A DNA stretch of 64,000 bases from Akkermansia muciniphila (GCA_945861415.1 CAMAUV010000022.1:1-64000), one strand, 5' to 3'; shown: positions 18,697 through 29,158, counted from the first letter of the stretch. The notes: generated by a model not told the origin, from the letters alone. Translations and numbers: made by a program.

Positions 18697-19800
18697 ATGA
18701 AAGACATACGTCACGAAAAAGTCGGCAAAGATTTTACCGCCGGCGGAATCCTCGCGCTGAGCGGACGGCGCACCACCACAGGCGACGCGGAATTTGACAA
18801 GCGCGTCGGTCAGTTGGTCAAGGACTGGAAAGGCACCGCCAATGAGGACCTAATAGAGGAACTCATCATTTCCGCTCTGCGGCTCGCCCGGCAGGAAGCC
18901 TCCGTGGCGGAACTGAAACTGCTCAATCGCGTGTTCAAGGAACTGCGCAACGCATGGCGCGTCTTCCGGCCTTATGACAACAGGCGCAAGATTGCCATCT
19001 ACGGCAGTGCGCGCACCCCGGAAGACATGCCCGAGGCCAAAGCGGCAGCAAAATTCGCCCGCCGCATGGTGGAAGAGGGTTTCATGGTCATCACCGGGGC
19101 TGGCGACGGCATTATGGGAGCCGCGCAGCAGGGTGCTGGCCGCGACAACGGATTCGGCCTCAACATCAAACTGCCATTCGAGCAGAGTGCCAACGACACC
19201 ATTGAGGGCGACCCGAAACTGATTCAATTCAACTACTTCTTCACCCGCAAGCTGACCTTCCTGAAGGAAAGTGAAGCCGTGGTGCTTTTCCCCGGCGGCT
19301 TCGGTACCATGGACGAGGGCTTCGAAGTGCTCACGCTTATTCAGACCGGCAAGACGGCCATCCTGCCCATCGTCATGGTCGATGCGCCCGGCGGTGATTA
19401 CTGGAAGACTTTCGAAAAATTTCTCCGCGATCATCTCCTTGGTCGTAAACTCATCGGTGAAGATGATTTCTCCCTCTTTAAGGTCACCGACGACGTTGAA
19501 GCTGCGGTGCATGAAGTGAAGCACTTCTACCGCGTCTTCCACTCTTACCGTTATGTCAAAGACCGCATCGTATTCCGCCTACAGCGCCCGCTTAGCGCAG
19601 TCCAGGTGGCAAAGTTGAACGACGATTTTGCCGACCTTGTGAAGGCGGGCCGCATTGAGCAAAACGGAGCCCTGCCTGAAGAGTGCGATGAAGAAAACAT
19701 CTTCCACTTGCCGCGATTGGTCTTCACCACGCACCGGCGGAATTTTGGCCGCATCCGCGAGTTCATCAACGCCATCAACGACTGCGATACGGAGAAATAA
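18697..19800 (+). CDS. LOG-family nucleotide phosphoribohydrolase-like protein
   Basis: A 367-residue protein with the Rossmann-like LOG core (often misnamed lysine decarboxylase). The nucleotide-binding signature PGGFGTMDEGFE begins at residue 199 and the phosphate loop is ITGAGDGIMGAAQQGA near residue 130. Family members cleave nucleoside 5'-monophosphates (for example cytokinin ribosides) to base and ribose 5-phosphate. This one is longer than the usual 180-220 residues, with about 85 extra N-terminal and 90 extra C-terminal residues, a form common in other bacteria (TIGR00730-related). A decayed second LOG copy follows immediately. Substrate is not predictable. Confidence 0.88.
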   Translation: MKDIRHEKVGKDFTAGGILALSGRRTTTGDAEFDKRVGQLVKDWKGTANEDLIEELIISALRLARQEASVAELKLLNRVFKELRNAWRVFRPYDNRRKIAIYGSARTPEDMPEAKAAAKFARRMVEEGFMVITGAGDGIMGAAQQGAGRDNGFGLNIKLPFEQSANDTIEGDPKLIQFNYFFTRKLTFLKESEAVVLFPGGFGTMDEGFEVLTLIQTGKTAILPIVMVDAPGGDYWKTFEKFLRDHLLGRKLIGEDDFSLFKVTDDVEAAVHEVKHFYRVFHSYRYVKDRIVFRLQRPLSAVQVAKLNDDFADLVKAGRIEQNGALPEECDEENIFHLPRLVFTTHRRNFGRIREFINAINDCDTEK

Positions 19801-19806
19801 GCCTGC

Positions 19807-20510
19807 ATGATGCCGCCGAACGGTTTTCTGCCCCCTGTTCAGCCTCCTCCTTCCGAGAGAATTGCGGAAGATTAGTTCTGCCTGTTAGAGTTCGCCGACC
19901 GGTCATTTCTCGCAGGTCCCGGTCGCACTGGCAGGAGTTCAAGGCGATCCTTGATGCCATGCGTGATTTTTTCCTCGGCTTCCGAAAGTTTCATTTCAGC
20001 GGGCCCTGTTTCGCCATCTTCGGATCGGCGCGGATCAAAGAGGACCACCCTTGGTATGAACTGACGCGCCTCACCGCCCGCGCTGTGGTGGACCTTGGAC
20101 TCACCGTCATGACCGGCGGCGTCCCCGGCCGTATGGAAGCTGCCAACCGCGGTGCGCAGGAGGCCTGCGGAGCCATCGTGGGCATCAGCGTTGAACTGCC
20201 CTCCGAGCAGGAGCACAACGACTACATCTACGCCGTGGTGACCATGTAGTATTTCTTCACCGGCAAGTCCCTCCTCATTAAATACAGCTATGCGTTTATT
20301 ATTATGATCGGCGGTCGTGGCACGATGGACGAACTATTCGAAGCACTGACGCTGATCCAGACCGGCAAGATAAAGGAATTCCCGGTCATCGTCATGGGCA
20401 CCGCCTACTCGCAGTCCATGATGCAGGCGATCTTCAGCGTTCGGTAGAGGGGACTCGTCGGCTCGAGTACCAAAACCTTCCGCGTGCCGGGTGGATGCAG
20501 GGTCACTTGA
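19807..20510 (+). pseudogene. Decayed LOG-family gene with two in-frame TAG stops
   Basis: LOG-family similarity runs in one frame across two stops. Before the first TAG (20247-20249) the frame has FAIFGSARIKEDHPWYELTR, MTGGVPGRMEAANRGAQEA and VELPSEQEHNDYIYAVV. It resumes with YFFTGKSLLIKYSYAF, GGRGTMDELFEALTLIQTGK and FPVIVMGTAY up to a second TAG (20444-20446), then GLVGSSTKTFRV before a final TGA at 20508-20510. The first proline of the PGGxGT signature is replaced by isoleucine. The upstream boundary is uncertain: a plausible N-terminal piece starting at ATG 19807 is in another frame. TAG serves as a normal stop elsewhere in the window, so this is decay rather than recoding. Confidence 0.8.
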
Positions 20511-20750
20511 GGATTATTGTCCCTTCTGCTGCTGTGCCTGTTTCGGCGGAACTCGTATTTCGAGAAGGTGCATCAAAGCAAAAATTTATGGCCTGCTTCC
20601 CCCTGTCGGCCACGAGCGGCAAAGGTCCGCTGGAAAAGAGTCTTTTAAGCTTCAGAAGTCATCCGCTGCCATTTCTTGTCCGGACACTTCTCCGGGTGCC
20701 TAGTAAAGTGAAACGAAATGTGTTCAAAAGCATGGTGGTCTTACAATAGC

Positions 20751-22220
20751 TCACTCCCTGCTTAGCACGCCGGCGGCTTCCAGCGGATGCAGGCCGTGCT
20801 GTCGGAGGGCGGGGGCCTCGGCGTCTGGGAACATCTTGCCAGGATTCGCGATCTCCTGCGGATCGAATGCCTGGCGTATCCTGTGCATCATGGCAATGTC
20901 TGCGGGTGCGAACATGTCGGGCAGGAACGCTTTCTTTTCCATGCCCACGCCGTGCTCGCCGGTGATGCTGCCGCCCATGCCGGTACAGAGTCTGAGAATT
21001 TCCGCCGCAGCTTCCTCGGCGCGTTCGTAGGCACCCGGGTCGCGTCCGTCATACATGATGAGCGGATGCAGGTTGCCGTCGCCGGCGTGGAAGACATTCG
21101 CGATGCGCAGGGCGTGGCGTTTCGCGATTTCTGCGATGCCCCGCAGGGCTTCGCCGAGTCTCCGCCGCGGCACGACGCCATCCTGCACAATGAAGTCCGG
21201 GCTGAGTCGGCCGACGGCGCTGAAGGCACTCTTACGGCCCTTCCAGATTTTGAGCCGCTCGTCGTCGTTGCGCGCCACGTGGGCGGTTTGCGCCCCACTT
21301 GTAGAAATGATCGCTGACAGCTGTTCTCGCTCGACGGCGACCTGATCGCGCGGGCCTTCCAGTTCTACGATGAGCATGGCCGCGGCTTGGGGCGGGTAGC
21401 CGGCATGAACTGCGGCCTCTGCGGCATCCATCGCCAGCCGGTCCATGATTTCCATGGCCCCAGGCAGCAGGCCGCTGGCCACTACCGCCGCCACGGCATC
21501 GCCAGCAGCCTCGGTGCTGGCGTAGCTGGCCATAACGGTGTGATAGCATTCCACCCGCGGGATAAGCCGCAGCGTAATTTCCAAGGCGATGCCAAACAGC
21601 CCCTCGCTGCCCGTGAATAAACCGGTCACGTCCGGTCCGGCAGCTTCCATACTTTCGCTTCCCAGCGCGACGACCTCGCCGGTGGCGAGCACACACTTCA
21701 TGCCGATCACATGGTTGCTCGTCATGCCATATTTCAAACAGTGCGCGCCGCCCGCATTGAACGCCACATTTCCGCCGATGGTGCAAATCTGCTGACTGCT
21801 GGGGTCCGGGGCATATATGAGACCATACTCCATTGCTGCACGCGTCACCTGCAAATTAACCACGCCGGGTTCCACTACACACAAGCGCTGGGCGGCATCC
21901 AGCCGCAAGATTTTGTTTAATCGGTTTAGTGCAATGACGATGCCGCGCTCCACCGGCACGCTGCCGCCGCTCAGGCTGGTGCCGCTCCCCCGGGCTACAA
22001 AAGGCACTCCGTGCGCGGCGCAGGCTTGAACGGCGGCGATCACTTCATCTTGAGTCTCCGGTATGACCACAGCCCGCGGCATTACCGCAAATGCCGTCAG
22101 TCCGTCGCTTTCGTACGCTGCGAGGTGTGCCGCCTCCGCCAGCAGCCGGCCGGGCGGAAATACGGAGCGCAATGCATCCAGAAAAGATGACGGTAACGGG
22201 GTGATGGCGGAAGCACTCAT
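20751..22220 (-). CDS. glcD: GlcD-like FAD-linked oxidase (glycolate/D-lactate oxidase type)
   Basis: A 489-residue flavoprotein from the Met at 22220 (the frame is open to 22289, but the 23 extra residues do not resemble the family). FAD_binding_4 spans about residues 35-215 with [19 protein letters not shown] and the second [21 protein letters not shown] motif; the FAD-oxidase C-terminal domain follows, with [12 protein letters not shown] and [12 protein letters not shown] near the end. It probably oxidises a 2-hydroxy acid such as glycolate or D-lactate. The usual GlcE and iron-sulfur GlcF partners are not adjacent. The symbol marks similarity only; glycolate versus lactate cannot be decided from sequence. 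Confidence 0.87.
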   Translation of the reverse strand: MSASAITPLPSSFLDALRSVFPPGRLLAEAAHLAAYESDGLTAFAVMPRAVVIPETQDEVIAAVQACAAHGVPFVARGSGTSLSGGSVPVERGIVIALNRLNKILRLDAAQRLCVVEPGVVNLQVTRAAMEYGLIYAPDPSSQQICTIGGNVAFNAGGAHCLKYGMTSNHVIGMKCVLATGEVVALGSESMEAAGPDVTGLFTGSEGLFGIALEITLRLIPRVECYHTVMASYASTEAAGDAVAAVVASGLLPGAMEIMDRLAMDAAEAAVHAGYPPQAAAMLIVELEGPRDQVAVEREQLSAIISTSGAQTAHVARNDDERLKIWKGRKSAFSAVGRLSPDFIVQDGVVPRRRLGEALRGIAEIAKRHALRIANVFHAGDGNLHPLIMYDGRDPGAYERAEEAAAEILRLCTGMGGSITGEHGVGMEKKAFLPDMFAPADIAMMHRIRQAFDPQEIANPGKMFPDAEAPALRQHGLHPLEAAGVLSRE

Positions 22221-22787
22221 GCGTGACTCAAACCGGGAGTTCCGTAATTCACAAAGGAAAATCAGGCTCTGACGACAACCCGTGACCACTGCCTTCGGAC
22301 TGCGGGGTAGCCGGTCTTGTTTTCAGCCTAACAATCAATCCTGTTGTCGGTAATTTTTGAAAAGACGCGGAAGGTCCGTCAGGGGATTCCTAATCAGAGA
22401 CAACACTACAACCTCTCCATGAAGCGATCCGCAAATTTCCCCATCCCTCGGGTGGGGTCATTCATCGTCGTCTTCATCTAGTGAATGCAAGGCAATTCCC
22501 CGCCCCCCGCTGCCGCAGTAACCTCGGCTCTGACCGCTAGCGTCAGTGTTCATGAAAAACCAAAACCGCCGTGGAAGCCTCAGCCTGAGGGGGGGTGAAT
22601 AGCCTGAATTGGCCCGCGACTTACAGCGAGTGGATCCTACGCAGCACGAACAATCGGAGTTCATGGAGCAATGTAGCTGCCCCCATGCTGCTTGATACTA
22701 CTTTGATCTATGTGCAGTATCAGTCGCCCGGCGGTCGCAGGTTTTACTCGTTTGTGAAGCCCTGAGTTGCCTCCGCCGTGTCCGGTC
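22221..22787. other. Intergenic region with no recognisable gene
   Basis: Holds the promoter side of the GlcD-like gene and the 3' side of the transglutaminase operon. No frame resembles a protein. A hairpin of 8 pairs with one G-U pair and a 3-base loop lies at 22439-22457, lacking a T tract. Confidence 0.5.
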
Positions 22788-23648
22788 TCACGCCGGCTCC
22801 ACCTGTAGATCTACAAGAAGAGTGCTGGTGGCCCCGGGCGGCCCGTCAAAGGACCCGCTCACCGGTGCCGCGTCGTGGTAGTCGCGTCCGGTGGCGATCT
22901 TGATATGCCGCTCATCGGCCACTGTATTGTTAGTGGGATCAAGACCAAACCAACCGCGCCCGGGTATGTGGACTTCACACCAGGCGTGAGAGGCCTGAGC
23001 CCCGCGAAGTCCGCAGCCCTGCCCGTTGTATAGGTAGCCGCTCACATAACGGGCCGGAATGCCCAGAGCCCGGCACATCCCGATCATCACCTGCGCAAAG
23101 TCCTGACAAACTCCGCGCCGTGTCGCGAGCACTTCATTCACATGCGTGGTGGAGGTAGTCGTTTGCGGTGAGTAGGTGAAGTTTTCGAAAATATAGCGCA
23201 TGATGTTTTGCGCCGCGCCAAAGACATCCCTGCAGTCGTTCTTCACATCGAGAGCCAGTTTCCACAAATCGGGGGTGATTTCCACATAGCGGCTGCCTCC
23301 ACGGAAGAGGGAAAGCATGTCATCATCAACTGCAGAGAGTTCGGAAAAGTCCACACCGCCTGGAGAGCCCTGCGTGTAGGGTGAGGAGGTATTTACCGTG
23401 CACTGAGCTTCGATACTTAACTCGTGATGTGGTTCGGGCAGATCGAAATAGTGGACATAATTGAAAAAAATGTCGCGAAAATGCCGCAGCCGTGCCGGGG
23501 GCTGCACGTTGAGCAGAAAGAATTCCAAGCGCTCACTGTCGGCAGTGGCCGGGCGCAGCCGCAATTCATTGTAACTGTTGCGTACGGGAGCCCGGTAAAG
23601 GTATCTGGTTCGGTGAAAGACCTTCAGGCGCATGAGTATTTTAGGCAA
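22788..23648 (-). CDS. Transglutaminase-like cysteine protease/peptide-bond enzyme
   Basis: A 286-residue protein with a bacterial transglutaminase N-terminal beta domain (residues 5-115) and a transglutaminase core. The triad is visible: C181 in RRGVCQDFAQVM, H221 in QASHAWCEVHIPG and D237 in WFGLDPTNN. Starting at Met6 (MRLKVFHRTRY) would match the usual family N-terminus slightly better. It is the last gene of a three-gene unit with the ATP-grasp and alpha-E proteins (9-base gap). In this conserved set the enzyme is thought to process a peptide or amide product made by the ATP-grasp protein. Confidence 0.9.
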   Translation of the reverse strand: MPKILMRLKVFHRTRYLYRAPVRNSYNELRLRPATADSERLEFFLLNVQPPARLRHFRDIFFNYVHYFDLPEPHHELSIEAQCTVNTSSPYTQGSPGGVDFSELSAVDDDMLSLFRGGSRYVEITPDLWKLALDVKNDCRDVFGAAQNIMRYIFENFTYSPQTTTSTTHVNEVLATRRGVCQDFAQVMIGMCRALGIPARYVSGYLYNGQGCGLRGAQASHAWCEVHIPGRGWFGLDPTNNTVADERHIKIATGRDYHDAAPVSGSFDGPPGATSTLLVDLQVEPA

Positions 23649-23657
23649 CTGGTGCCA

Positions 23658-24716
23658 CTACTGCTGTTGCTGTTGGGTCTGCACGTCAAGCTCAGCTGCG
23701 TGGTGCCAAGCCCCGGGCTGCCACGAGGCTGGAGGCACTAGAGGGTCTTCCGCGGCAGGCGCATTCTCCGCGTAAAGCACGAATGTTTCGAAAACAGCGG
23801 TGCCAATCATATTAAGCCGCGTCTGGAAGTCGTCTATGAAATCGTGCAGGCCTGCGGCGAGAATTTCGTCCACGGTGCTGTAGCGTAAATCAGCGGCAAG
23901 GCGGCCGGCGAGCCTTGCGGGCTTATGCATTTCCGCGGAGGCTGGCAGCGAAAGGCAGAGAGCCTCCAGTGTCCTATGCACCTCTGTCACGCAATACTCA
24001 AACGAGCGCGGAAAAGTCTCGTTAATCATGAGGAATTCGATGATCTTCACCGGGTCGAGTCGCGCGCTGATGGTGTGGAGCGCGTGCCATGCCGAACACG
24101 AGCGCAGCAGCGCTGCCCAGCGCAGTGGCCGGCTGCCGGGGTGCGGCGTCATCTCCGTCGAAACAGCTGAGCAGGTGTCCAAGAGGCGCGAGACTTTGTC
24201 CGCCCGCTCGAGCATCATACCTAAGCAGAGGAAGTGCCAGATTTCCCCGCGAGGTGTTGTGGAACCGGCGATGCCCTGGAACTGATAGGAACTAAGCAGG
24301 ACGCGCTCATAGAAAGCCGCGGGCTGATGCAGTAGCATAGCCCTAGCATCCTGCGACTCGAGGAACAGCCGCAAACTGTTCACGCATTCCCACAGTTCGT
24401 CAGAAATCTGGTCACGCACCGTCCGCGCATTTTCGCGCGCTGCCCGCACGCTGTTGATCATGGAATTCGGATTCTCCTCCCGAAGAGTCAGAAACTCCGC
24501 CACGCCAATACCGGTGATGGCGGGATAAAGGGTGGCGTAGGCTGCGTCGTCCCCGGTAGCGAGCAGCAGGGGTTCCCAGAATTGGGTGACATCCGCGGCC
24601 TCGGCCCCTGCATCGAGGAGAAGATCCTGAGTGGAAAGCAGCAGGCGGGAAATGTTCTCGGCGCGCTCCATGTAGCGGGCGAGCCAGCAGATACTGTCGG
24701 CGACACGGCTGAGCAT
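23658..24716 (-). CDS. Alpha-E domain protein (DUF403)
   Basis: A 352-residue all-helical protein. The N-terminus LSRVADSICWLARYMERAEN is the family signature, and the length is typical (about 310-350). It has no known catalytic residues and its role is unknown, but the gene almost always neighbours a circularly permuted ATP-grasp protein and a transglutaminase, as here (3 bases after the former, 9 before the latter). The C-terminal end is a glutamine run (QTQQQQQ), probably disordered. The call is by family; function is unknown. Confidence 0.9.
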   Translation of the reverse strand: MLSRVADSICWLARYMERAENISRLLLSTQDLLLDAGAEAADVTQFWEPLLLATGDDAAYATLYPAITGIGVAEFLTLREENPNSMINSVRAARENARTVRDQISDELWECVNSLRLFLESQDARAMLLHQPAAFYERVLLSSYQFQGIAGSTTPRGEIWHFLCLGMMLERADKVSRLLDTCSAVSTEMTPHPGSRPLRWAALLRSCSAWHALHTISARLDPVKIIEFLMINETFPRSFEYCVTEVHRTLEALCLSLPASAEMHKPARLAGRLAADLRYSTVDEILAAGLHDFIDDFQTRLNMIGTAVFETFVLYAENAPAAEDPLVPPASWQPGAWHHAAELDVQTQQQQQ

Positions 24717-24719
24717 AAA

Positions 24720-26183
24720 TCAGGCGGCCTTGGGGGTTTCGGCAGGTTTGGCGAGACCATCCCACAACACCCATGTGTCTTTGCTGCCACCGCCCTGCGA
24801 GGAGTTCACCACAAGGGATCCTTTTCGCAATGCGACGCGGGTTAGACCTCCGGGAACGACGCGTATGCGGTCGCCATAAAGCACGTAGGGCCGGAGATCA
24901 ATGGGACGTCCTTCAAAATGATCTCCTACGAACACCGGATGGCGCGAAAGTGCCAGCACCGGTTGGGCAATATAGTTTCGCGGGTTGGCCCTGATGCAAC
25001 CCGCGAAAGCCTCCCGCTCCTCCGCCGTCGATTGCGGGCCCATGAGCATTCCGTAGCCGCCGCTCTCGTTTACAGCCTTCACGACAAGATTTTCGAGATT
25101 GTCGAGAATGTAGCCGCATTCCTTCGGATCAATACCTAGGTAAGTCGGCACGTTGGGAAGGATAGGATCCTGATCTAGGTAATACTTGATCATTTTCGGC
25201 ACGCAGGCGTAGACCGCCTTGTCATCGGCCACGCCGGTGCCAATGCTGTTGGCCAGTGCCACATGGCCGCTGTAGTAGGACTTTACCAGTCCGGGGACGC
25301 CCAGTAGCGAATCCTTCCGGAAGACCAGAGGGTCAAGGAAGTCATCGTCAATCCGACGGTAGATGACATGCACCTGCTGCATGCCATGAGTGGTGCGCAT
25401 GAAAACGCGGTCTTGTCGCACGATGAGATCCCGGCCTTCTACGATGGGAACACCCATTTGCTTGGCGAGATAACAGTGCTCGAAGTAGGCACTGTTGTAG
25501 ACGCCGGGTGTCAGGACCACCACTACGGGATCCAGCACGCCCGGGGGGGCGAGGTGGGTGAGCGTCTCGCGGAGCAGCGCTCCGTAACTGTCGACAGGGC
25601 GCACGGGAAGAGACTGAAGCAGGCCTGGAAAGGCGCGCTTCATGGCATTCCGGTTTTCCAGCATGTAACTGGCACCAGATGGGCAGCGGCCGTTGTCTTC
25701 CAGAACGTAATACTCGCCGCTGCCGTCGCGCACGAGGTCTGATCCGCAGATGTGGACGTAAATATTGTGAGGCACTTTCACACCCCGAAATTCCGGCCGG
25801 TAATGGGAGGCGGATTCAATTAGTTCCGCCGGCACCACGCCGTCGGAAATGATCTTCTGGCCGTGGTAAACGTCATTGAGAAATAGATTGAGGGCGGTGA
25901 TCCGCTGCACGAGTCCCGCCTCGATGCGCTGCCATTCCTTCCGGGGAACAATGCGTGGCATGAGATCGAATGGGAAAATGCGCTCGGTGCCCTGTTCATC
26001 ACCGTAGACGTTGAAAGTTACGCCCTGCCGTAGAAAGGCGTTATCGGCAGAACGCTGCCGGACGGCATAGTCTTGCGGATTGAGGCTGTTCATGGCCTCG
26101 AGCACCGCACGATAGTGCGGGCGTACGGAGGAGTCTGTAAAGACTTCGTCGAAGAATGACGAAGTCTCATAATTGTTGAACAT
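24720..26183 (-). CDS. Circularly permuted type-2 ATP-grasp protein (DUF404/DUF407)
   Basis: A 487-residue protein from the Met at 26183 ([15 protein letters not shown]). The frame is open 50 codons further upstream, but those residues do not look like the family and would overlap the divergent recombinase promoter. Landmarks are [39 protein letters not shown] and [18 protein letters not shown], the permuted ATP-grasp nucleotide-binding segments. The family is predicted to form amide bonds, making a small peptide or modifying a protein. It heads the operon ATP-grasp, alpha-E, transglutaminase. Substrate unknown. Confidence 0.9.
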   Translation of the reverse strand: MFNNYETSSFFDEVFTDSSVRPHYRAVLEAMNSLNPQDYAVRQRSADNAFLRQGVTFNVYGDEQGTERIFPFDLMPRIVPRKEWQRIEAGLVQRITALNLFLNDVYHGQKIISDGVVPAELIESASHYRPEFRGVKVPHNIYVHICGSDLVRDGSGEYYVLEDNGRCPSGASYMLENRNAMKRAFPGLLQSLPVRPVDSYGALLRETLTHLAPPGVLDPVVVVLTPGVYNSAYFEHCYLAKQMGVPIVEGRDLIVRQDRVFMRTTHGMQQVHVIYRRIDDDFLDPLVFRKDSLLGVPGLVKSYYSGHVALANSIGTGVADDKAVYACVPKMIKYYLDQDPILPNVPTYLGIDPKECGYILDNLENLVVKAVNESGGYGMLMGPQSTAEEREAFAGCIRANPRNYIAQPVLALSRHPVFVGDHFEGRPIDLRPYVLYGDRIRVVPGGLTRVALRKGSLVVNSSQGGGSKDTWVLWDGLAKPAETPKAA

Positions 26184-26322
26184 CTCGGGTATGTGGGTTG
26201 CTGCTTCGGGGGCTGTGGTGAGAGAAGCACAGCCCGTGCCAGGTCGGATTCTGATGCTTGGTTCGTCTGCCGGGGCCGGTTCCGCCCTAGATATTTGCGA
26301 GTTCCCCTGCAGGCATGCCATC

Positions 26323-27252
26323 ATGCTCGCCAAGCGCCATGCCCCCGCAGCCGCCGGTCCTGCCCCTGAGGACCTACTCGCTGAATCCTTTCTGCAATTT
26401 CAATCCGTGGAGCGGAACGCCTCCCCGCGGACGCTGATCAACTATGCGCACGCCCTGAGGCAGTTCCGGGCGGACTGCCCGGAATTCGTCGCATGGCTGG
26501 AATGCCATGCTGATCAGTTTCGTGCATGGCTCTTCTTGCTGATGAAGCGGGAACTGGAACGCGCGACCATTCGCCTGCACTTCAGCGCGTTGAAGAGCTT
26601 CTTTAAATTCCTCACCCGCCGCCATGGACTGAAGGTCAACCCGCTGCTCGACGTGCAAATGCCAAAAGCAGAGCGGAAGCTGCCCGTGGTGCTCACCCTG
26701 GCTCAGGTGGAGGAACTGTTGGCGCTTCCCCTGAAACAGCCGCGCCGAAATCAGGCACCGGAATGGATGTCCGCACGGGATACCGCCATCCTTGAGACCT
26801 TTTACAGCACGGGGTTGCGGCTAAGTGAACTCGCGGGCATCGATGTCGAGGAGATGGACGTGTTTAACGACACGATCACCGTCCGGGGCAAGGGCCGAAA
26901 GGAACGCATCGCGCTCGTGGGGCCGCATGCCGCTAGGGCCATTCAGCACTATCGCCATGCCGCCGGCGTGCACAGCGGCCCGCTCTTTATCAGCAAGCTT
27001 AGGAAGCGCATCAGCATTCAGGCAGTGGGCAATCTGCTGGATAAATACTTGCGCCTGTCCAGTATCCAACTGCACGTCACCCCGCACAAGCTCCGCCACA
27101 GTTTTGCCACCCATCTCCTGAACAACGGGGCTGATCTTCGCTCGGTCCAGGAACTGCTGGGCCATGCCAGCCTCTCCACTACGCAAATCTATACCCACGT
27201 GACGACTGAGCGCATGAAGCAGGCGTACGATGCCGCGCATCCGAGGGCGTGA
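26323..27252 (+). CDS. Tyrosine recombinase (XerC/XerD-like)
   Basis: A 309-residue integrase from ATG 26323; the frame is open to 26173 but the extra 50 residues overlap the divergent ATP-grasp start and do not match the family. The N-terminal SAM-like arm-binding domain (about 20-110) is followed by the catalytic domain with the full set R166 (TGLRLSE), K190 (VRGKGRKE), H255 and R258 (PHKLRHSF), H281 ([11 protein letters not shown]) and nucleophile Y290 (IYTHV). Size fits chromosome-dimer resolution by XerC or XerD rather than a phage integrase, and no att-like repeats were noticed nearby. Stands alone, divergent from the ATP-grasp operon. Confidence 0.9.
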   Translation: MLAKRHAPAAAGPAPEDLLAESFLQFQSVERNASPRTLINYAHALRQFRADCPEFVAWLECHADQFRAWLFLLMKRELERATIRLHFSALKSFFKFLTRRHGLKVNPLLDVQMPKAERKLPVVLTLAQVEELLALPLKQPRRNQAPEWMSARDTAILETFYSTGLRLSELAGIDVEEMDVFNDTITVRGKGRKERIALVGPHAARAIQHYRHAAGVHSGPLFISKLRKRISIQAVGNLLDKYLRLSSIQLHVTPHKLRHSFATHLLNNGADLRSVQELLGHASLSTTQIYTHVTTERMKQAYDAAHPRA

Positions 27253-27259
27253 GCGCGAT

Positions 27260-27882
27260 TGCTTCCCTCCGTCTGTCAGAATCTTTTCCGATTCGGTGGT
27301 TTGAGTAGAGGTTAGCGAAACCTTGACCGTGGCGCGCTTTTCCTCCGCCTGCCTCAATCCTGCTGCGGCTGCGCGGCAATAGTTGACGAATGCGAACACG
27401 GGCTGATTCGTGCCACCTTCTCCGGCTTTAAACACGTGGCTACGCTGGAATTACGTCGGTGCAAAATTGTAATGCGCGAAGCATCCGTTTCCGGCCCTGT
27501 AGGCGATTCCCAGATTCACCAAGGTTTTAGGTAATCCGTGCTGCGCGCCCACGTGAAGCCACCCGATAGCCGCGAGGTTGGCGCGCGCCACTCTGAGGCC
27601 CAACTAATAGCGCAGGCTCATCACATTCATGGCCCGCGGTTCTCCTTGTTTTGCTGCTCCGAGCACCAGCGCGGCACCGCGACAAGCCAAGCCGCCCAGC
27701 GTCAGTGCTCCGGCAGTTGCGAGTCTGGTGATCAATTTCCTTATTCTGCCGCTATTGCGGAAAATGCCAAGGTTAGATAGGAGGAATCTCGCCGGACTTC
27801 CGGTATGCCCGGAAACGCTGCGGCGCTCCCGTCTGCTGCGCTTGCGGGCTGGCGGCATACGTAGACCATGGATTATGCGCAT
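27260..27882 (-). pseudogene. Decayed Sel1-repeat (TPR-like) protein gene
   Basis: Reading leftward from about 27790 one frame shows Sel1 repeat remnants: ALVLGAAKQGEPRAMNVMS, then after TAG (27605-27607) LAAIGWLHVGAQHGLPKTLVN and LGIAYRAGNG, then after TAA FAFVNYCRAAAAGLRQAEEKR and VKVSLTSTQTTESEKI. The last block matches the C-terminal end of Sel1 proteins (AYxxxxLAAAxGxxxAxxxR...LTxxQ). Two in-frame stops and lost repeats mark a dead gene. Its 5' end overlaps the divergent glycosyltransferase start and its 3' end runs to the recombinase stop. Sel1 proteins normally act as protein-binding scaffolds. Confidence 0.7.
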
Positions 27883-29158
27883 TATTCATCTCACACCCGG
27901 CACTGGGAGCTTTCATTGCGGAAGCTGCCACCGGGACAATCACCTCATGAAAGCCCTGCGGGCCCGCGGGCATGATGTGACCATGGTGCCGCTTTATCTA
28001 CCGCTGATAACGGATGGGGAGTCGGCCAGTCCAGAGCTGCCGGTATTTGCGGGCGGAATCAATTTGTTCCTCAAACAGAAGCTTCCTATTTTCCGCAAGG
28101 CTCCGGCGTGGCTGCTGCGCTGGCTGGATTCGCCGAAGATGCTTCTGCGTGCGGCAAAGCGCGCTGGCATGACCAGCCCGCGCCAACTCGGTGAGATGAC
28201 ACTGGAGAGCTTCCGCGGGGTGACCGGAAAGCAGGCGGAGGACTGGGTGAGACTGGTGGACTGGATCGGACAAACAGGAAAGCCTGACGTTCTCTCGCTC
28301 TCCAACGGCCTGCTCAATGGTCTGGCCGTTGCTGCGCAGCGCGAACTGGACGTGCCGGTGGTGTGTTCGCTTCAAGGGGAGGATTCGTTCCTCGATACTT
28401 TGCCCGAGCCTTACCGGGCGGAGAGCTGGCGGCTATTCCGGGAGAACAGCGCGGCCGTGCGGACCTACGTGGCCACGAGCGAATATTACGCCCGCGTGAT
28501 GAAGGAGCGACTGGAACTTTCACCGGAGAAAGTGGTCGCCGTACGCAATGGACTGGACTTAACCGCCTATACGCGCCAGGCCACCGCGCCGCAGCCGCCG
28601 GTCATAGGCTACCTTGCGCGGCAGATTGCGGGCAAGGGATTGCATACCCTAGTGGATGCTTTTCTTATTGTGGCCAAAGAGTTGCCGGATTTGCGCCTGA
28701 GCATAGCAGGCACGGCGACGATCGCAGACGAGAAATTCATCACTCAGCAGCAGCGGAAACTGAAGGACGCGGGTCTGTGGGATCGCGTCACATGGCGCCG
28801 CGATCTGACCTTGGAGGAAAAGATCGCGCACTTCCAATCACTCACCGTTCTGAGTGTGCCGGCGGGATATGGCGAGGCGTTCGGGCTCTACGTCGTCGAA
28901 GCGCTGGCTTGCGGCGTGCCGGTAGTTGAGCCGGACCACGCAGGGCTGGGAGAACTGGTGCGGGCCACTTGCGGCGGACTATTGTGCAAAGTCAACGATC
29001 CCGTCTCCCTCGCGTCCGAACTGGCGCGCCTGCTGACGGATGCCACCCTTCGTCAGTCCCTTGCGGATAGCGGCTACGCTTCCTCCCAACGTGACTACAC
29101 CGCAGCCCGGATGGCAGGGGATTTCGAGGCTGTGCTCACCCGTGCGGCCGAGCGATAA
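27875..29158 (+). CDS. Group 4 glycosyltransferase (GT-B fold)
   Basis: A 427-residue protein starting at MRIIHLTPGTGSFHCGSCHR (ATG 27875). The frame is open back to 27629 but those 82 codons lie over the decayed Sel1 gene and do not look like protein. The C-terminal Rossmann domain has the sugar-nucleotide motif PAGYGEAFGLYVVEALACGV (E-x7-E type) and PVVEPDHAGLGE; the N-terminal domain begins with the usual histidine-containing loop. Predicted to transfer a sugar from a nucleotide donor with retention, in lipid or polysaccharide glycosylation. No neighbouring glycan genes are present to say which. Confidence 0.87.
   Translation: MRIIHLTPGTGSFHCGSCHRDNHLMKALRARGHDVTMVPLYLPLITDGESASPELPVFAGGINLFLKQKLPIFRKAPAWLLRWLDSPKMLLRAAKRAGMTSPRQLGEMTLESFRGVTGKQAEDWVRLVDWIGQTGKPDVLSLSNGLLNGLAVAAQRELDVPVVCSLQGEDSFLDTLPEPYRAESWRLFRENSAAVRTYVATSEYYARVMKERLELSPEKVVAVRNGLDLTAYTRQATAPQPPVIGYLARQIAGKGLHTLVDAFLIVAKELPDLRLSIAGTATIADEKFITQQQRKLKDAGLWDRVTWRRDLTLEEKIAHFQSLTVLSVPAGYGEAFGLYVVEALACGVPVVEPDHAGLGELVRATCGGLLCKVNDPVSLASELARLLTDATLRQSLADSGYASSQRDYTAARMAGDFEAVLTRAAER

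Noticed and set aside
19807-20510. TAG read-through or stop-codon recoding in the second LOG copy
   Set aside because: TAG is the normal stop of the DUF1552 and SelO genes in the same window, and the copy has also lost a conserved proline, so decay is simpler.
20495-20749. 84-codon plus-strand frame between the LOG remnant and GlcD
   Set aside because: No similarity, no start signal, low protein-like character.
26821-27435. 204-codon minus-strand frame over the recombinase gene
   Set aside because: Most of it is antisense to the recombinase. Only the part upstream of 27253 belongs to the decayed Sel1 gene and is annotated there.
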